Below the pieces are notes generated by a model. That model made no database searches and had not been told where the DNA came from. It saw nothing but the letters and a program-made list of their open reading frames with translations. The position numbers were made by a program, and so were the translations under genes. Shown piece by piece: positions 32,813 to 41,920 of a stretch of DNA of 64,000 nucleotides (positions are counted from its first letter, which is position 1; each line of letters begins with the position of its first letter). The stretch covers positions 4,154,001-4,218,000 of the forward strand of contig CP064999.1 of NCBI GenBank assembly GCA_016700115.1, read 5' to 3'. The stretch comes from Sphingobacteriales bacterium (lineage in GTDB: Bacteria; Bacteroidota; Bacteroidia; Chitinophagales; UBA2359).

Positions 32813-33197
32813 GAAAAAAAACAAGGCTGCCAACAACAGCAGCCGTCAAAGCCGCCACCAACACCGCCCCTGCCGAAATATCTTTGACCAATCCGGCAAG
32901 CGGATGATGCCGGCTGCTGACCAAATCCGTCAGTTTCTCGATGGATGTATTCAGCATTTCGGCAGTAATGACTGCCCCGATTGAAAAGACCACAAAACAC
33001 CATTCCATCATGCTCAGCCCAAAAAATCGGCCTGCCAAAATCACCAGCACCGAAATCACCAGATGTATGCGGATATGCCGCTCATGCTTTACCACATACC
33101 GAAACCCGCGCATAGCATAGCCGAAACTGTTCAGCTCTTTGGTAAAAAACGAATCCTGACCTGTACGTGGAGATGGTGCATTGTTCATAACCAACAA
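32787..33197 (-). CDS. dgkA: diacylglycerol/undecaprenol kinase family protein (DgkA-type)
   Basis: 136 residues with three membrane helices. FGYAMRGFRYVVKHERHIRI at the start, AEMLNTSIEKLTDLV (the conserved ExxNTxIE metal and substrate site) and GLVKDISAGAVLVAALTA are the family signatures. It phosphorylates diacylglycerol or undecaprenol at the inner membrane to recycle lipid carriers. It is convergent with, and overlaps by 26 bases, the glycosyltransferase gene. Start could be at 33197 or the second Met at 33188. The regulator at 33212-33508 lies 14 bases upstream and is probably co-transcribed. Confidence 0.9.
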   Translation of the reverse strand: MLVMNNAPSPRTGQDSFFTKELNSFGYAMRGFRYVVKHERHIRIHLVISVLVILAGRFFGLSMMEWCFVVFSIGAVITAEMLNTSIEKLTDLVSSRHHPLAGLVKDISAGAVLVAALTAAVVGSLVFFPKLLAVLH

Positions 33198-33211
33198 AAT
33201 TTTAAGGAAAT

Positions 33212-33508
33212 TTAAATTTTAAGCAACTGCCGGAGAGCGTTCACATGTTTATTCAGTGCAATTTTACCTTCTTCGGTAATCCGGTACGAAGTATTGGGGC
33301 GTTTTTCAATAAACCGTTTGCGCACCTCGATAAATTTTCTGTTTTCCAGTGCCTGAATATGGCTCGCCATATTTCCGTCCGTAACCCCCAGCATGGCTTT
33401 GAGGTCGTTAAAATCCACCCAATCACCGGATGTCAGCAAAACAGACATGAGGGCAATTCTGACACGACTGTCAAAAGCTTTGCTCATTAATTTTAAAATG
33501 TCTTTCAT
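33212..33508 (-). CDS. winged-helix transcriptional regulator
   Basis: About 98 residues from Met 33508 (MKDILKLMSKAFDSRVRIAL); a longer frame reaches 33652, but its extra 48 residues (TPPAKRAGFGFFTKKQFL) look non-native. The wHTH is FNDLKAMLGVTDGNMASHIQ as recognition region and ALENRKFIEVRKRFIEKRPN as wing, ending YRITEEGKIALNKHVNAL. This is the small transcriptional-regulator family near ArsR/MarR, with no metal-binding cysteines and no effector domain. Target is unknown; DgkA follows in the same direction. Confidence 0.8.
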   Translation of the reverse strand: MKDILKLMSKAFDSRVRIALMSVLLTSGDWVDFNDLKAMLGVTDGNMASHIQALENRKFIEVRKRFIEKRPNTSYRITEEGKIALNKHVNALRQLLKI

Positions 33509-33667
33509 AAACCAGGTCTGAACATGGAAAAATAAATTGCGCACAAGCACAAAAAAACCTAAATATAAAGGACTTTTTCGCAAAAATTGTTTTTTTGTAA
33601 AAAACCCAAATCCGGCTCTTTTCGCGGGAGGGGTGGCTAAAAAAACTGTCAAAACAGGCAGACTTGC

Positions 33668-35137
33668 CTAATCTTTAGAGTTTAACACATTTAACCGGAT
33701 TTGTTCCAGAGTTTCGGGTTTTTGGAGGTAAAAAATACCCTTGTCAGCAGGCTGATCAAACAAAGCAGGCATCAGATATTTCCCTTTTTCGTGCGCTCTT
33801 TTTTCCGGCTCTGCTTCCCGGTGAATGGGGTATTCGGTTAAAAAAGCATCACTCCGCTCGGCAAACACCGCCCAGGATGCCTCTTTTCCCTCCAAACCAC
33901 CGGCAATTACAAAGGTATTGCCCGAAATTTTTTCCTTTATATATAAGTTCATAGCTGCCCCGACAGGAGTTAGTTGATAGCTGAAATTTTGGTTGATGGA
34001 CGAAAAATATTCAGGAAGTGAAACAACCGCCTCGCCTTCAGGTCCAAAAACAACATTGCCGCGGTAAACATTCAGCACTTCGTTGCTTTCGAGGGTAAAA
34101 TGCTTTAAAAATCTGTTTTCAGGGTCAAGCGGATGGTCAATCATAAAACTTTTTGTGCCGGTTGCCACAAAATTTCCGTTAGAAAAAACTCCATAAGCAC
34201 CTGCCTGCCCGCCCAGATAACGGTCTTGTCCCAAAACTCCGTAATATCCTATTCCCGCTACCCCCACGCCATTCCCCAAGGGCGCAATGGCATCATAGTT
34301 TTCACCATAAATTCCAAAACCCGAACTGTAGTTAGTTTCGCCGATTGTGCCGTTAAATCCATGCCCCATCAAACCATGTCCGCCCGATGTGCGAAGATTA
34401 TTGCCATAAACAGCACTTTGAGCAGTACCGGTAGCCTCCAATTGCCCCGACAAGGCATAAGCCATCCCGCTGCTGCTCCCCACAATTGCCGAAGCCAGAT
34501 TGGAACCGGAATTGGTAGTCGCCTGTATGGAAGCAAATGTTCCACCGACATTCGTATTTTCTGCAATCAGAGCCACCCCGTTTCCGCTATGGGTGGAACG
34601 GATATTGACCGAAGCATTTGAATTTCCGGTTACCTCCACAGCCCCCGCATTGGCAGTGATTACCCGTCCGGCACCGCTTCCGCCAGCATTGTAAGCCTGA
34701 TCTAAAGTAGGAGCACTTAAAACTTGTTGTGCAGCAAGTGCAAAAGGAACACTGACCAACTGCGAGCTTCCCATCAAAACAAAAGAATACCCACCGGTTG
34801 CGCCATTGATATCTAAGGCTGTTTCGACAAATTTTGCACCGCTTGTCCAGTTTATCGAAGCAAAATTACCGCCCAACACGATGCCCGACCCTATTTGGAC
34901 GGTAAACAATCCCTGCGGGTTGGTGGTAATATCGTGTCTTTCGCTGTACAAAGTCGTTCCGCCCGAAATCAAAGTATTGATATTCACCCGAATGGCAACC
35001 GTAGTATTAGCCATCGCACTGCCATCGGCATTCCGCGCAATGGCCTGATAATTAAAGCTTTGAGGAATTTGCGCCTGTACACCAAAAAATACTAATAAAG
35101 AGGCCGCAAGGGCCAAAATTTGAACAATCGTTTTCAT
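33668..35137 (-). CDS. secreted tail-fibre-like structural protein
   Basis: 489 residues with signal peptide MKTIVQILALAASLLVFFGV then QAQIPQSFNYQAIARNADGS, a common Bacteroidota N-terminal motif. The N-terminal domain of about 130 residues is beta-rich. The middle is a Gly/Ser/Asn-rich repeat region (SNASVNIRSTHSGNGVALIA, GGTFASIQATTNSGSNLASA). The C-terminal region (LKHFTLESNEVLNVYRGNVV, FSYQLTPVGAAMNLYIKEKI, ISGNTFVIAGGLEGKEASWA) belongs to a widespread but uncharacterised family. It is probably an outer-surface or extracellular trimer; no catalytic site is seen. No T9SS tail is recognised. Confidence 0.7.
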   Translation of the reverse strand: MKTIVQILALAASLLVFFGVQAQIPQSFNYQAIARNADGSAMANTTVAIRVNINTLISGGTTLYSERHDITTNPQGLFTVQIGSGIVLGGNFASINWTSGAKFVETALDINGATGGYSFVLMGSSQLVSVPFALAAQQVLSAPTLDQAYNAGGSGAGRVITANAGAVEVTGNSNASVNIRSTHSGNGVALIAENTNVGGTFASIQATTNSGSNLASAIVGSSSGMAYALSGQLEATGTAQSAVYGNNLRTSGGHGLMGHGFNGTIGETNYSSGFGIYGENYDAIAPLGNGVGVAGIGYYGVLGQDRYLGGQAGAYGVFSNGNFVATGTKSFMIDHPLDPENRFLKHFTLESNEVLNVYRGNVVFGPEGEAVVSLPEYFSSINQNFSYQLTPVGAAMNLYIKEKISGNTFVIAGGLEGKEASWAVFAERSDAFLTEYPIHREAEPEKRAHEKGKYLMPALFDQPADKGIFYLQKPETLEQIRLNVLNSKD

Positions 35138-35352
35138 CTTGATAATTGAAAAATAAAATAGAAAGGGACTATGTTAAATAGGTTCCGGTTTATACGGTAA
35201 ATTTAAGGGGAATAATATATATGGAGCATGTTACAGAAACAAAAAGGGGCAAAAAACAAATTCCGGACATATCCTGATTTTAAGAATCCTTCCAAATTCA
35301 GCTATGTCCGAATAATATTAAATAAATTCACTCCCTTCCAAAAAAATAACGC

Positions 35353-35360
35353 TATCTTTG
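35353..35360 (+). promoter_or_regulatory. -7 box (TATCTTTG) for the MBL hydrolase gene
   Basis: TATCTTTG matches TAnnTTTG. Between it and the gene are two tiny frames, ATGCAAAAATGA and a six-codon frame from 35374 that ends overlapping the real ATG region. A TTTG at the -33 position was not found. Confidence 0.5.
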
Positions 35361-35388
35361 TCAGCTATGCAAAAATGAGTACTTATAT

Positions 35389-36240
35389 ATGCTAACACTT
35401 CATACCATCCATAGCGGGTATTTTAAATTAGATGGAGGGGCAATGTTTGGAGTGGTACCCAAAACAATTTGGCAAAATATTAACCCTCCCGACGACGACA
35501 ACCTTTGCACCTGGGCGATGAGATGTCTGCTGCTTGAAACAGGAAACCGGCGCATCCTGATAGATACCGGTTTGGGAAATAAACAAAGCCCCAAGTTTTT
35601 CAGCTACTATCAGCCTCACGGGGAAAAAACCCTCCTGAGTTCTTTAAATGATATTGGCCTAAATCCCGAAGATATCACCGATGTATTGCTCACCCATTTA
35701 CATTTTGACCATGCCGGAGGTGCCGTTCAAAAAAACGAAGACAACGAATTATCCCCCACCTTTCCAAATGCCGTTTACTGGAGCAATGAACAACATTGGG
35801 AATGGGCAATTCACCCAAACGAACGGGAAAAAGCTTCCTTTCTGTCTGAAAATTTTGAACCCCTTCGTCAGAATAACCGCGTAAGCTGGCTTTCTGATGG
35901 TGATTTTTTATGCGAAAATCTCTACATCCGTTTAGTCTATGGACATACAGAGGCCATGATTATCCCCCATATTATTTTGCCGGATGGACAAACCCTGGTC
36001 TATATGGCCGACCTTATCCCATCCGCCGGACATATTCGCCTGCCTTATGTGATGGCTTATGATGTGCGCCCGCTTCAAACACTGGAAGAAAAAAAAGATT
36101 TTCTATACCGCGCAGCCGAAGAACATCAAATTTTGTTCTTTGAACACGACCGCACCAACGATTGCGCCCGGATACGCAAAACCGAAAAGGGTGGAATTGA
36201 GGTTACGGAAACTTTCAGTCTTGGGCATCTCGTCTATTAA
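35389..36240 (+). CDS. MBL-fold metallo-hydrolase
   Basis: 283 residues. THLHFDHAGG at residues 102-111 is the HxHxDH zinc motif. GHTEAM further on supplies the next His, Asp in YMADLIPSAGHIRL is the bridging acid, and LFFEHD near residue 245 gives the last His. Members of this subgroup include lactonases and other hydrolases; the exact substrate cannot be told. Start ATG 35389 gives MLTLHTIHSGYF, which agrees with the family start. The following gene begins within 40 bases. Confidence 0.9.
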   Translation: MLTLHTIHSGYFKLDGGAMFGVVPKTIWQNINPPDDDNLCTWAMRCLLLETGNRRILIDTGLGNKQSPKFFSYYQPHGEKTLLSSLNDIGLNPEDITDVLLTHLHFDHAGGAVQKNEDNELSPTFPNAVYWSNEQHWEWAIHPNEREKASFLSENFEPLRQNNRVSWLSDGDFLCENLYIRLVYGHTEAMIIPHIILPDGQTLVYMADLIPSAGHIRLPYVMAYDVRPLQTLEEKKDFLYRAAEEHQILFFEHDRTNDCARIRKTEKGGIEVTETFSLGHLVY

Positions 36241-36275
36241 ACTTGTTTGCTTGCGCTTATTTTAAAAACACAGGA

Positions 36276-36911
36276 ATGAACAAAATTGCATTTGTTGGAT
36301 TTGGTGAATTAGGAGAGCAACTTTGGGAATTTATTCAGCATAGATATATGCCGGCGCTTAGAATTACTTTTGACGATGCTCTTCATGCAAAAGGCTATAT
36401 AAATGCCCATGCTTTTTCAGACTATATGCTCGACACTTATCAGGATTACCATTTCTTTATAGGGTTAGGCTATCGGCGGCTCGGCTTAAAGCAGGAGGTA
36501 CTCAATACTCTGAAATCCTTGGGAAGAAGCCTTCCCTCTTTTGTACATCAGTCTTGCTATATATCACATAGTTCCGAAATCGGGGAAGCAAGCTATCTTT
36601 ATCCATGTTGTAATATTGACCGGAAGGTAAAAATCGGCAACGGAGTATTGCTCAACAATTCGGTAACAGTTTCGCACGACACCGTTTTGGAAGACAACTG
36701 TTTCTTAGCGCCCGGCGTAACCCTTTGCGGAAAAGTGCATATTGGCAACCAAACCTTTATCGGTGCGGGGACAGTCGTTTCAAACGGGGTAAAAATTGGT
36801 GAGAAAGCCAATATTGGTTTGGGGAGTGTTGTACAAAAAGATTTACCGGATGGGGTATCTGCAATAGGAAATCCGGTAAAAATTCTAAAAAAACCCTTGC
36901 GACTGATTTGA
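36276..36911 (+). CDS. NeuD/PglD-like sugar O/N-acyltransferase (left-handed beta-helix)
   Basis: About 211 residues from Met 36276 (MNKIAFVGFGELGEQLWEFI); a longer frame from 36243 adds 11 residues of poor quality. The N-terminal part is a small Rossmann-like domain. The C-terminal part has hexapeptide repeats (IGNGVLLNNSVTVSHDT, LAPGVTLCGKVHIGNQTFIG, VVSNGVKIGEKANIGLGSVV) and ends IGNPVKILKKPL, as in sialic-acid O-acetyltransferase NeuD and PglD. It probably acetylates a nucleotide sugar for surface glycans. It lies 35 bases after the MBL gene. Confidence 0.85.
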   Translation: MNKIAFVGFGELGEQLWEFIQHRYMPALRITFDDALHAKGYINAHAFSDYMLDTYQDYHFFIGLGYRRLGLKQEVLNTLKSLGRSLPSFVHQSCYISHSSEIGEASYLYPCCNIDRKVKIGNGVLLNNSVTVSHDTVLEDNCFLAPGVTLCGKVHIGNQTFIGAGTVVSNGVKIGEKANIGLGSVVQKDLPDGVSAIGNPVKILKKPLRLI

Positions 36912-36926
36912 AAAAAAACGTCAGCG

Positions 36927-37898
36927 TTAATCAAAAGATTGGCTGTGGCGTGAAGAAAGCTCCAAAATCATTTCAAACTCTTCAGGGCTGACATCATTAA
37001 AAAAGAAATTGATGGGGTCAATTTTTGTTCCATTCTTAATCACTTCATAGTGCAAATGCGGGGAGGTAGAAGTTCCCGAACTGCCAACTTTTCCGATAAC
37101 ATCGCCGCGGTTCACCCATTGCCCCTCTTTAACGCGCGTACTGCTCAAATGGGCATACAAAGTTTTGTAAGAATAACCGTGATCTATCACGATATGCGTT
37201 CCATACCCACGCCCGGCTTTTTCAACTGAAGCTATCCTCCCTTTTCCGGTAGCATACACTTCAGTTCCTGACGGAGCAGAAAAATCTAATCCGGTGTGCA
37301 TACGGCGCGTTTTATAAATAGGGTGAATACGTCTGCCAAAACCCGAAGCGATATGTCTCAAATCTTTGTTGGAAACAGGCTGAATGGCAGGAATACTGGC
37401 TAACATTTCTTCCTTTCGTTTGAGCAAATCTATGATTTCGTCATAGGATTTGGATTGAATATACAATTCCCTCCCGATTTGGTCAATTTTTTCAGAAGTG
37501 CTGATAATTAGTTTGCTGTTGGTAAAATTTTCTAAATGTTCAAAGCGGTTGCTTCCGCCTATCGCAGCTTTTCGGATATCGTCAGAAAGAGGTTCGGCTT
37601 CGAAAACCGTTCTGTAAATACTTTTATCGCGATCTTGCAGCCCGGTTAAAACCTTTTCATAAAGTGATGCCTTGTTGTTTAATTGGGTGAATTGTAAATG
37701 CAGATCGGCAATTTCCCGTTTGAGGTCTTTTTCTTTTGGAGAATCGATATATTTAAAAGCAATCACCACAATAATCACGCTGAACACCAAAACGGCACAC
37801 CCAATTCCAAGCGCTCTGAGGAGAATATTTTTCCACGATTTTTTAACCCTTTCATATCTCAGGGTCTCGCGGTCGTAATAATATTTTACATTGCTCAT
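36927..37898 (-). CDS. M23 family metallopeptidase (peptidoglycan endopeptidase)
   Basis: About 323 residues from Met 37898 (MSNVKYYYDRETLRYERVKK), the usual start of this Bacteroidota subfamily; a frame from 37946 adds 16 residues. One membrane helix (ALGIGCAVLVFSVIIVVIAF) is followed by a coiled coil (KDLKREIADLHLQFTQLNNK) and a C-terminal LytM domain. The zinc ligands are visible as MHTGLD (HxxxD) and SPHLHYE (HxH), with KTLYAHL also present. It would cut peptide cross-links in peptidoglycan, anchored to the inner membrane. Confidence 0.92.
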   Translation of the reverse strand: MSNVKYYYDRETLRYERVKKSWKNILLRALGIGCAVLVFSVIIVVIAFKYIDSPKEKDLKREIADLHLQFTQLNNKASLYEKVLTGLQDRDKSIYRTVFEAEPLSDDIRKAAIGGSNRFEHLENFTNSKLIISTSEKIDQIGRELYIQSKSYDEIIDLLKRKEEMLASIPAIQPVSNKDLRHIASGFGRRIHPIYKTRRMHTGLDFSAPSGTEVYATGKGRIASVEKAGRGYGTHIVIDHGYSYKTLYAHLSSTRVKEGQWVNRGDVIGKVGSSGTSTSPHLHYEVIKNGTKIDPINFFFNDVSPEEFEMILELSSRHSQSFD

Positions 37899-38040
37899 AA
37901 TGACAAGAATGTTCAAAAGTTGTCGTTTCGCAACAAAAACATGCAAAGTTAGAAAACTTAACCAATTCGGGCAGTATTTTTATTCTTTGCCAATCAGTAT
38001 CTTGCCATCCGGTTATTTGTAAAATCGTATCTATAAAATA

Positions 38041-38964
38041 ATGAAGCCGGTTATCTCAGCAAATTCTCAAACATTAGCTTCATTCCTGTTAAAGGGAGCT
38101 AAAAAAACGAAAATGGTAAAATTGCCCGAAAATTTCACATTTCAGGGTCACAGAGGCGCAAGAGGTTTGCTGCCTGAAAATACCATTCCTTCATTTTTGA
38201 AATGCTTGTCCCTGGGAATACATACTATGGAATTAGATGTGGTGATAAGTCAGGACAATCAGGTCGTTGTTTCACACGAACCCTGGTTTAATCCCCAAAT
38301 CTGTAGTTTTCCCGATGGCAAACCGGTAACTTTCAACACAGCCCATCAACACATTATTTACCAAATGCCATATCATGCAGTCGTTCAGTTTGATTGCGGG
38401 AAAAGAGGAAATCCTGATTTTAAAAGACAAATTCCCCAACCGGCAGTTAAACCCCTGCTTTCGGAAGTCATAAAAATTGCAGATGAATATGCTGTTGAAA
38501 ATAACCTTAAGATGCCGGTTTATAACATAGAGATAAAAACTGAAAATGGAACGGCCGGAGATGGGTTTTATCAACCCTCCCCACCGCTGTTTGTTCAATT
38601 GGTCAATGAAATTATCACCCGGTTTGATATCAACAACAGAGTAATCGTGCAATCATTCGATACTCGCATTGTAAAAGAGTTGAACAACCTAAAACCGGAT
38701 TATCCCTTATCGTTTTTAACTGCCTCTCCTCGTAATTTTGAATCTCAAATCAAAGACCTTGGCTTTCTGCCGCAAATATATGCCCCTCACTATTCGTTAG
38801 TTAGTAAAACGTTAGTTAATAAAGTGCATCAAAATGGGCTAAAGCTAATTACGTGGACGGTAAACACACAAGCCTTAATGATAGATTTGATTGAAAAAGG
38901 GGTAGATAGTATCATCACAGACTATCCGGATTTAGCAGCAGAGTTGTTGCAACAATTCAGGTAA
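38041..38964 (+). CDS. glycerophosphodiester phosphodiesterase family protein
   Basis: 307 residues. FQGHRGARGLLPENTIPSFL holds the HRG and PENT motifs, and TMELDVVISQDNQVVVSHEP holds the ExD and H residues of the GDPD active site; VKEL... and INRVIVQSFD-type strands follow, and KLITWTVNTQ, DSIITDYPD form the end. The enzyme hydrolyses glycerophosphodiesters to glycerol-3-phosphate and an alcohol. The first Met gives 24 residues before the conserved part, without a clear signal peptide; a start at MVKLPENF (38113) is also possible. Confidence 0.92.
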   Translation: MKPVISANSQTLASFLLKGAKKTKMVKLPENFTFQGHRGARGLLPENTIPSFLKCLSLGIHTMELDVVISQDNQVVVSHEPWFNPQICSFPDGKPVTFNTAHQHIIYQMPYHAVVQFDCGKRGNPDFKRQIPQPAVKPLLSEVIKIADEYAVENNLKMPVYNIEIKTENGTAGDGFYQPSPPLFVQLVNEIITRFDINNRVIVQSFDTRIVKELNNLKPDYPLSFLTASPRNFESQIKDLGFLPQIYAPHYSLVSKTLVNKVHQNGLKLITWTVNTQALMIDLIEKGVDSIITDYPDLAAELLQQFR

Positions 38965-39066
38965 TATTTTATTTGTAAATTTTTGTTGCCCGGATTAAAC
39001 TATTTTTGATTAAAATTGTCGTAAGAAAATGTTTTTGTATTTAAACTAAAATTTTAGTTCAAAAGC

Positions 39067-39097
39067 TTTGTTGAATAAAAACACAAAACTATCTTTG
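39067..39097 (+). promoter_or_regulatory. promoter of the DUF1573 gene (TTTG-N19-TATCTTTG)
   Basis: TTTG at 39067-39070 and TATCTTTG at 39090-39097 with a 19-base spacer: an exact Bacteroidota housekeeping promoter. It leaves a leader of about 58 bases before ATG 39159. Confidence 0.8.
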
Positions 39098-39158
39098 TGT
39101 AGAATTAAGCAAATTAAGCTTATCCAAATAAAATAGTCAATTAAAAACCATCTGTTTT

Positions 39159-39671
39159 ATGAAGAATTTACTCATTTTAGCCATTGTTTTGCTCACTTTT
39201 GGCAGCAATGTTTTTGCACAGACTGAAGAAATGAAAAGCGGCGCTTCCTACATTTTGGACGAAAGCGGTAACTTAGTCGAAACAACCAAACCCATTTTAA
39301 ACTTTGAAAAAGAAACCCACGACTTCGGCGATTTACCCGAAGGCCCACAGGCAACTTACCAGTTCAAATTTAAAAATGACGGAAAAGAAGATTTAATAAT
39401 TTCTGACGTTAAAGCGTCTTGCGGCTGCACCACGCCCTCTTGGCCCCGCGAAGCCATAAAACCCGGTGAAGAATCAACAATTACTGCCACTTACAGCACC
39501 AGCAAACGCCTCGGTCCCTTTACAAAAGCCATCACCATTACCTCCAACGCACACGAACCCACAAAGCGCATTTACATTAAAGGCAATGTGTTGCAAGGTG
39601 AAGTAGCGCCGGTAGATGAAACTTTACCCGTTCGTACACAATCTATCGTCAACGACGGAAACAACAACTAA
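39159..39671 (+). CDS. DUF1573 domain-containing exported protein
   Basis: 170 residues. The signal peptide MKNLLILAIVLLTFGSNVFA ends before QTEE. The DUF1573 domain follows: FEKETHDFGDLPEGPQATYQ, FKFKNDGKEDLIISDVKASC with the conserved CGCTTPSWP, then EESTITATYSTSKRLGPFTK and RIYIKGNV. It is an Ig-like beta-sandwich of unknown function, very common in Bacteroidota and presumably periplasmic. It is monocistronic, between an exact promoter and a strong terminator. Spacer 38965-39066 is AT-rich. Confidence 0.9.
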   Translation: MKNLLILAIVLLTFGSNVFAQTEEMKSGASYILDESGNLVETTKPILNFEKETHDFGDLPEGPQATYQFKFKNDGKEDLIISDVKASCGCTTPSWPREAIKPGEESTITATYSTSKRLGPFTKAITITSNAHEPTKRIYIKGNVLQGEVAPVDETLPVRTQSIVNDGNNN

Positions 39672-39697
39672 TCCCTTTAATAAAGCTTTTATATAGA

Positions 39698-39732
39698 AAC
39701 CTGCCATCAAACTAAATGATGGCAGGTTTTTT
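39698..39732 (+). terminator. rho-independent terminator after the DUF1573 gene
   Basis: AACCTGCCATCA and TGATGGCAGGTT form a perfect 12-pair stem with a 7-base loop, followed by TTTT. Confidence 0.9.
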
Positions 39733-39804
39733 AATGCCTCCATTTCTCAAACAGCCATTCAGACGAAGTCCACATAAATCAGAACGGATATTGTAATAAT
39801 TGGT

Positions 39805-39813
39805 TAATTTTGC
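39805..39813 (+). promoter_or_regulatory. -7 box (TAATTTTGC) for the aminotransferase gene
   Basis: TAATTTTG fits the -7 consensus and lies 33 bases before ATG 39846. It overlaps the TTG that would start a longer frame, which argues for the downstream start. Confidence 0.5.
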
Positions 39814-39845
39814 ATCAAATTCTCACCAAAGCAACTTACAGAATT

Positions 39846-41066
39846 ATGCCTGTTATATCCAAAAGGGGTGAAATGATGCCCGCATCTCCCATCAGGAAAT
39901 TAGTACCTTATGCCGAAAAAGCAAAAGCTGCCGGCATTAAAATCTATCATCTCAACATAGGTCAACCCGATATAAAAACGCCGGAGGTGATGTTAAATGC
40001 GGTAAAAAACTTTAACGCAAAAGTAATCGAATACAGTCACTCGGCAGGCAACGAAAGTTACCGTAGAAAACTGACCCAATATTACCATAACTATGGCATT
40101 GAACTGGACTACAACGATATCCTGATTACAACAGGCGGATCGGAAGCCATCTTATTTGCCATGATGTCCTGTCTTGATGCAGGTGATGAGGTGATCATTC
40201 CGGAACCCCTTTACGCCAACTATAACGGATTTTCAGTAGCAGGAAATGTCGTGGTAAAACCCATCACTTCCAGAATAGAAAACAATTTCGCATTACCCCC
40301 AATCGAGGAGTTTGAAAAACTCATTACCCCCCAAACCAAAGCCATTCTGATTTGCAATCCCAACAACCCAACCGGGTACTTATATTCTGTTGAGGAACTT
40401 GAAACCCTGCGAAAAATAGTTTTAAAACACGACCTGTTCCTGTTTGCAGATGAAGTTTACCGTGAATTTGCTTATGACGGAGCCAATCCCACTTCAATCC
40501 TAAGCCTGAGTGGATTGGAAAACAATGCCATTGTTGTCGACTCAATATCAAAACGTTATAGTTCCTGTGGCGCAAGAATCGGAGCTTTAATTAGCCGGAA
40601 CAAGCAGGTTATGGCAACCGCTCTAAAATTTGCACAAGCAAGGTTAAGCCCTCCGACCTATGGTCAGGTTTTAGGCGAAGCCGGTTTAGAGGTCCCCGAA
40701 ATTTACCTGTCCCAGGTGATTGAAGAATATACCAATCGCCGAAATTTATTAGTGCGTGGTTTAAACAAAATAGAAGGCGTTTTTTGTCCTATGCCAAAAG
40801 GGGCATTCTATGTTGTAGCTCGTCTTCCGATTGACAATAGCGACCGGTTTTGCCAGTGGATGCTCGAAGAGTTTAGTTATAACGGGCAAACGGTCATGAT
40901 GGCACCGGGAACCGGATTCTATGCCACAGAAGGATTGGGGCTAAATGAAGTTCGGATTGCCTATGTTTTAAAAGAAGAAGATTTGAAAAATGCACTAACT
41001 TGTCTCGAAGCAGGTTTAAAAGCCTATCCCGGAAAACAAAAGTATCCTGCAAATGCACAAGCTTAA
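39846..41066 (+). CDS. pyridoxal-phosphate-dependent aminotransferase (class I/II, aspartate-aminotransferase-like)
   Basis: About 406 residues from Met 39846 (MPVISKRGEMMPASPIRKLV). IYHLNIGQPDIKTPEVML is the typical N-terminal motif, TTGGSEAILFAMMSCLDAGD follows, CNPNNPTGYLY holds the conserved Asn/Pro loop and LFADEVYREFAYDG the Asp and Tyr that contact PLP. DSISKRYSSCGARIG contains the Schiff-base Lys, and NEVRIAYVL the carboxylate-binding Arg. It transfers amino groups between amino acids and 2-oxo acids. The frame could extend to a TTG at 39810 inside the promoter, which I reject. Confidence 0.93.
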   Translation: MPVISKRGEMMPASPIRKLVPYAEKAKAAGIKIYHLNIGQPDIKTPEVMLNAVKNFNAKVIEYSHSAGNESYRRKLTQYYHNYGIELDYNDILITTGGSEAILFAMMSCLDAGDEVIIPEPLYANYNGFSVAGNVVVKPITSRIENNFALPPIEEFEKLITPQTKAILICNPNNPTGYLYSVEELETLRKIVLKHDLFLFADEVYREFAYDGANPTSILSLSGLENNAIVVDSISKRYSSCGARIGALISRNKQVMATALKFAQARLSPPTYGQVLGEAGLEVPEIYLSQVIEEYTNRRNLLVRGLNKIEGVFCPMPKGAFYVVARLPIDNSDRFCQWMLEEFSYNGQTVMMAPGTGFYATEGLGLNEVRIAYVLKEEDLKNALTCLEAGLKAYPGKQKYPANAQA

Positions 41067-41067
41067 C

Positions 41068-41613
41068 TTATTGCTTCTGATTTGAGTAAACATATTGCCT
41101 CAAAAGTTCCCATAAAACCACCCCCACACTGACTGAAATATTGAGCGAATGTTTGGTACCCAATTGGGGTATTTCTAAACACAAATCAGAAATTTGCATC
41201 ACCTCATTGCTGACACCATCTACCTCATGCCCAAACACTAAAGCATATTTTTGTGAAGGACGAATGTTGAACTCATGAAGTAATACACTTTCATCAGCCT
41301 GTTCAACCGCTACTATTAAGTATCCCTGATCTGATAAATATGAAATTGCATCTTTTGTTTGTGAAAAATATTGCCATTCGACCCAATCTGTTGCCCCCAA
41401 CGCAGTTTTGTAAATATCTTTATTGGGTGGTTGAGCAGTAATACCACAAAGAAAAACACCTGAAATTAAAAAAGCGTCAGCGGTTCGAAAAACCGATCCC
41501 ACATTATTTGCACTTCTGACATTATCTAATACGACGACAACAGGTAATTTTTCAGCCCTTTTAAATTCTTCTTCCGATTTTCGGAGCAATTCGTTATTAG
41601 GTGTTTTTCGCAT
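41068..41613 (-). CDS. TrmH/SpoU family RNA 2'-O-methyltransferase
   Basis: 181 residues, a compact SPOUT domain without an N-terminal substrate-binding extension. The three SpoU motifs are present: LDNVRSANNVGSVFRTADAF (motif 1, with the catalytic Arg), ALVFGHEVDGVSNEVMQISD (motif 2) and EIPQLGTKHSLNISVSVGVV (motif 3), forming the AdoMet trefoil knot. Target could be a tRNA or rRNA ribose. It is convergent with the aminotransferase gene, with a one-base gap. Confidence 0.92.
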   Translation of the reverse strand: MRKTPNNELLRKSEEEFKRAEKLPVVVVLDNVRSANNVGSVFRTADAFLISGVFLCGITAQPPNKDIYKTALGATDWVEWQYFSQTKDAISYLSDQGYLIVAVEQADESVLLHEFNIRPSQKYALVFGHEVDGVSNEVMQISDLCLEIPQLGTKHSLNISVSVGVVLWELLRQYVYSNQKQ

Positions 41614-41920
41614 TACTGGAACTTACATTGATAAAATTAATAGGACAGGTAAATCGCAAATCCATATATTTTTCACCATCTGATCTAAATCTGTTTAAAC
41701 CAATTTAGTTTGTTCATGGTTGAAAGCAGAAGCTATCCTAAGATTTCTTAAATTTAAAGGCATTTCAACTTTTCAATCCATTTTTTTCTAAATGTTTAAT
41801 CTAATTGATAATCCCAATTCATTTAAACAATTTTATCTTACCTTTATCGTTTCAAAACTTTCACCCTCTATCCTAATCATTGAATTCTGTTTATTCATCC
41901 CTCTATCCCTCATTTTACCT

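Noticed and set aside
33509..33652. 48-residue N-terminal extension of the winged-helix regulator
   Set aside because: It is basic and aromatic with no domain, and the family begins at MKDILKL.
35367..35394. Regulatory upstream reading frames before the MBL gene
   Set aside because: Two tiny frames exist (MQK and a six-codon frame), but nothing in their codons points to attenuation, and AT-rich leaders often contain such frames by chance.
39810..39845. Upstream TTG start for the aminotransferase
   Set aside because: The TTG lies inside the -7 promoter box TAATTTTGC and the extra 12 residues are not conserved-looking.
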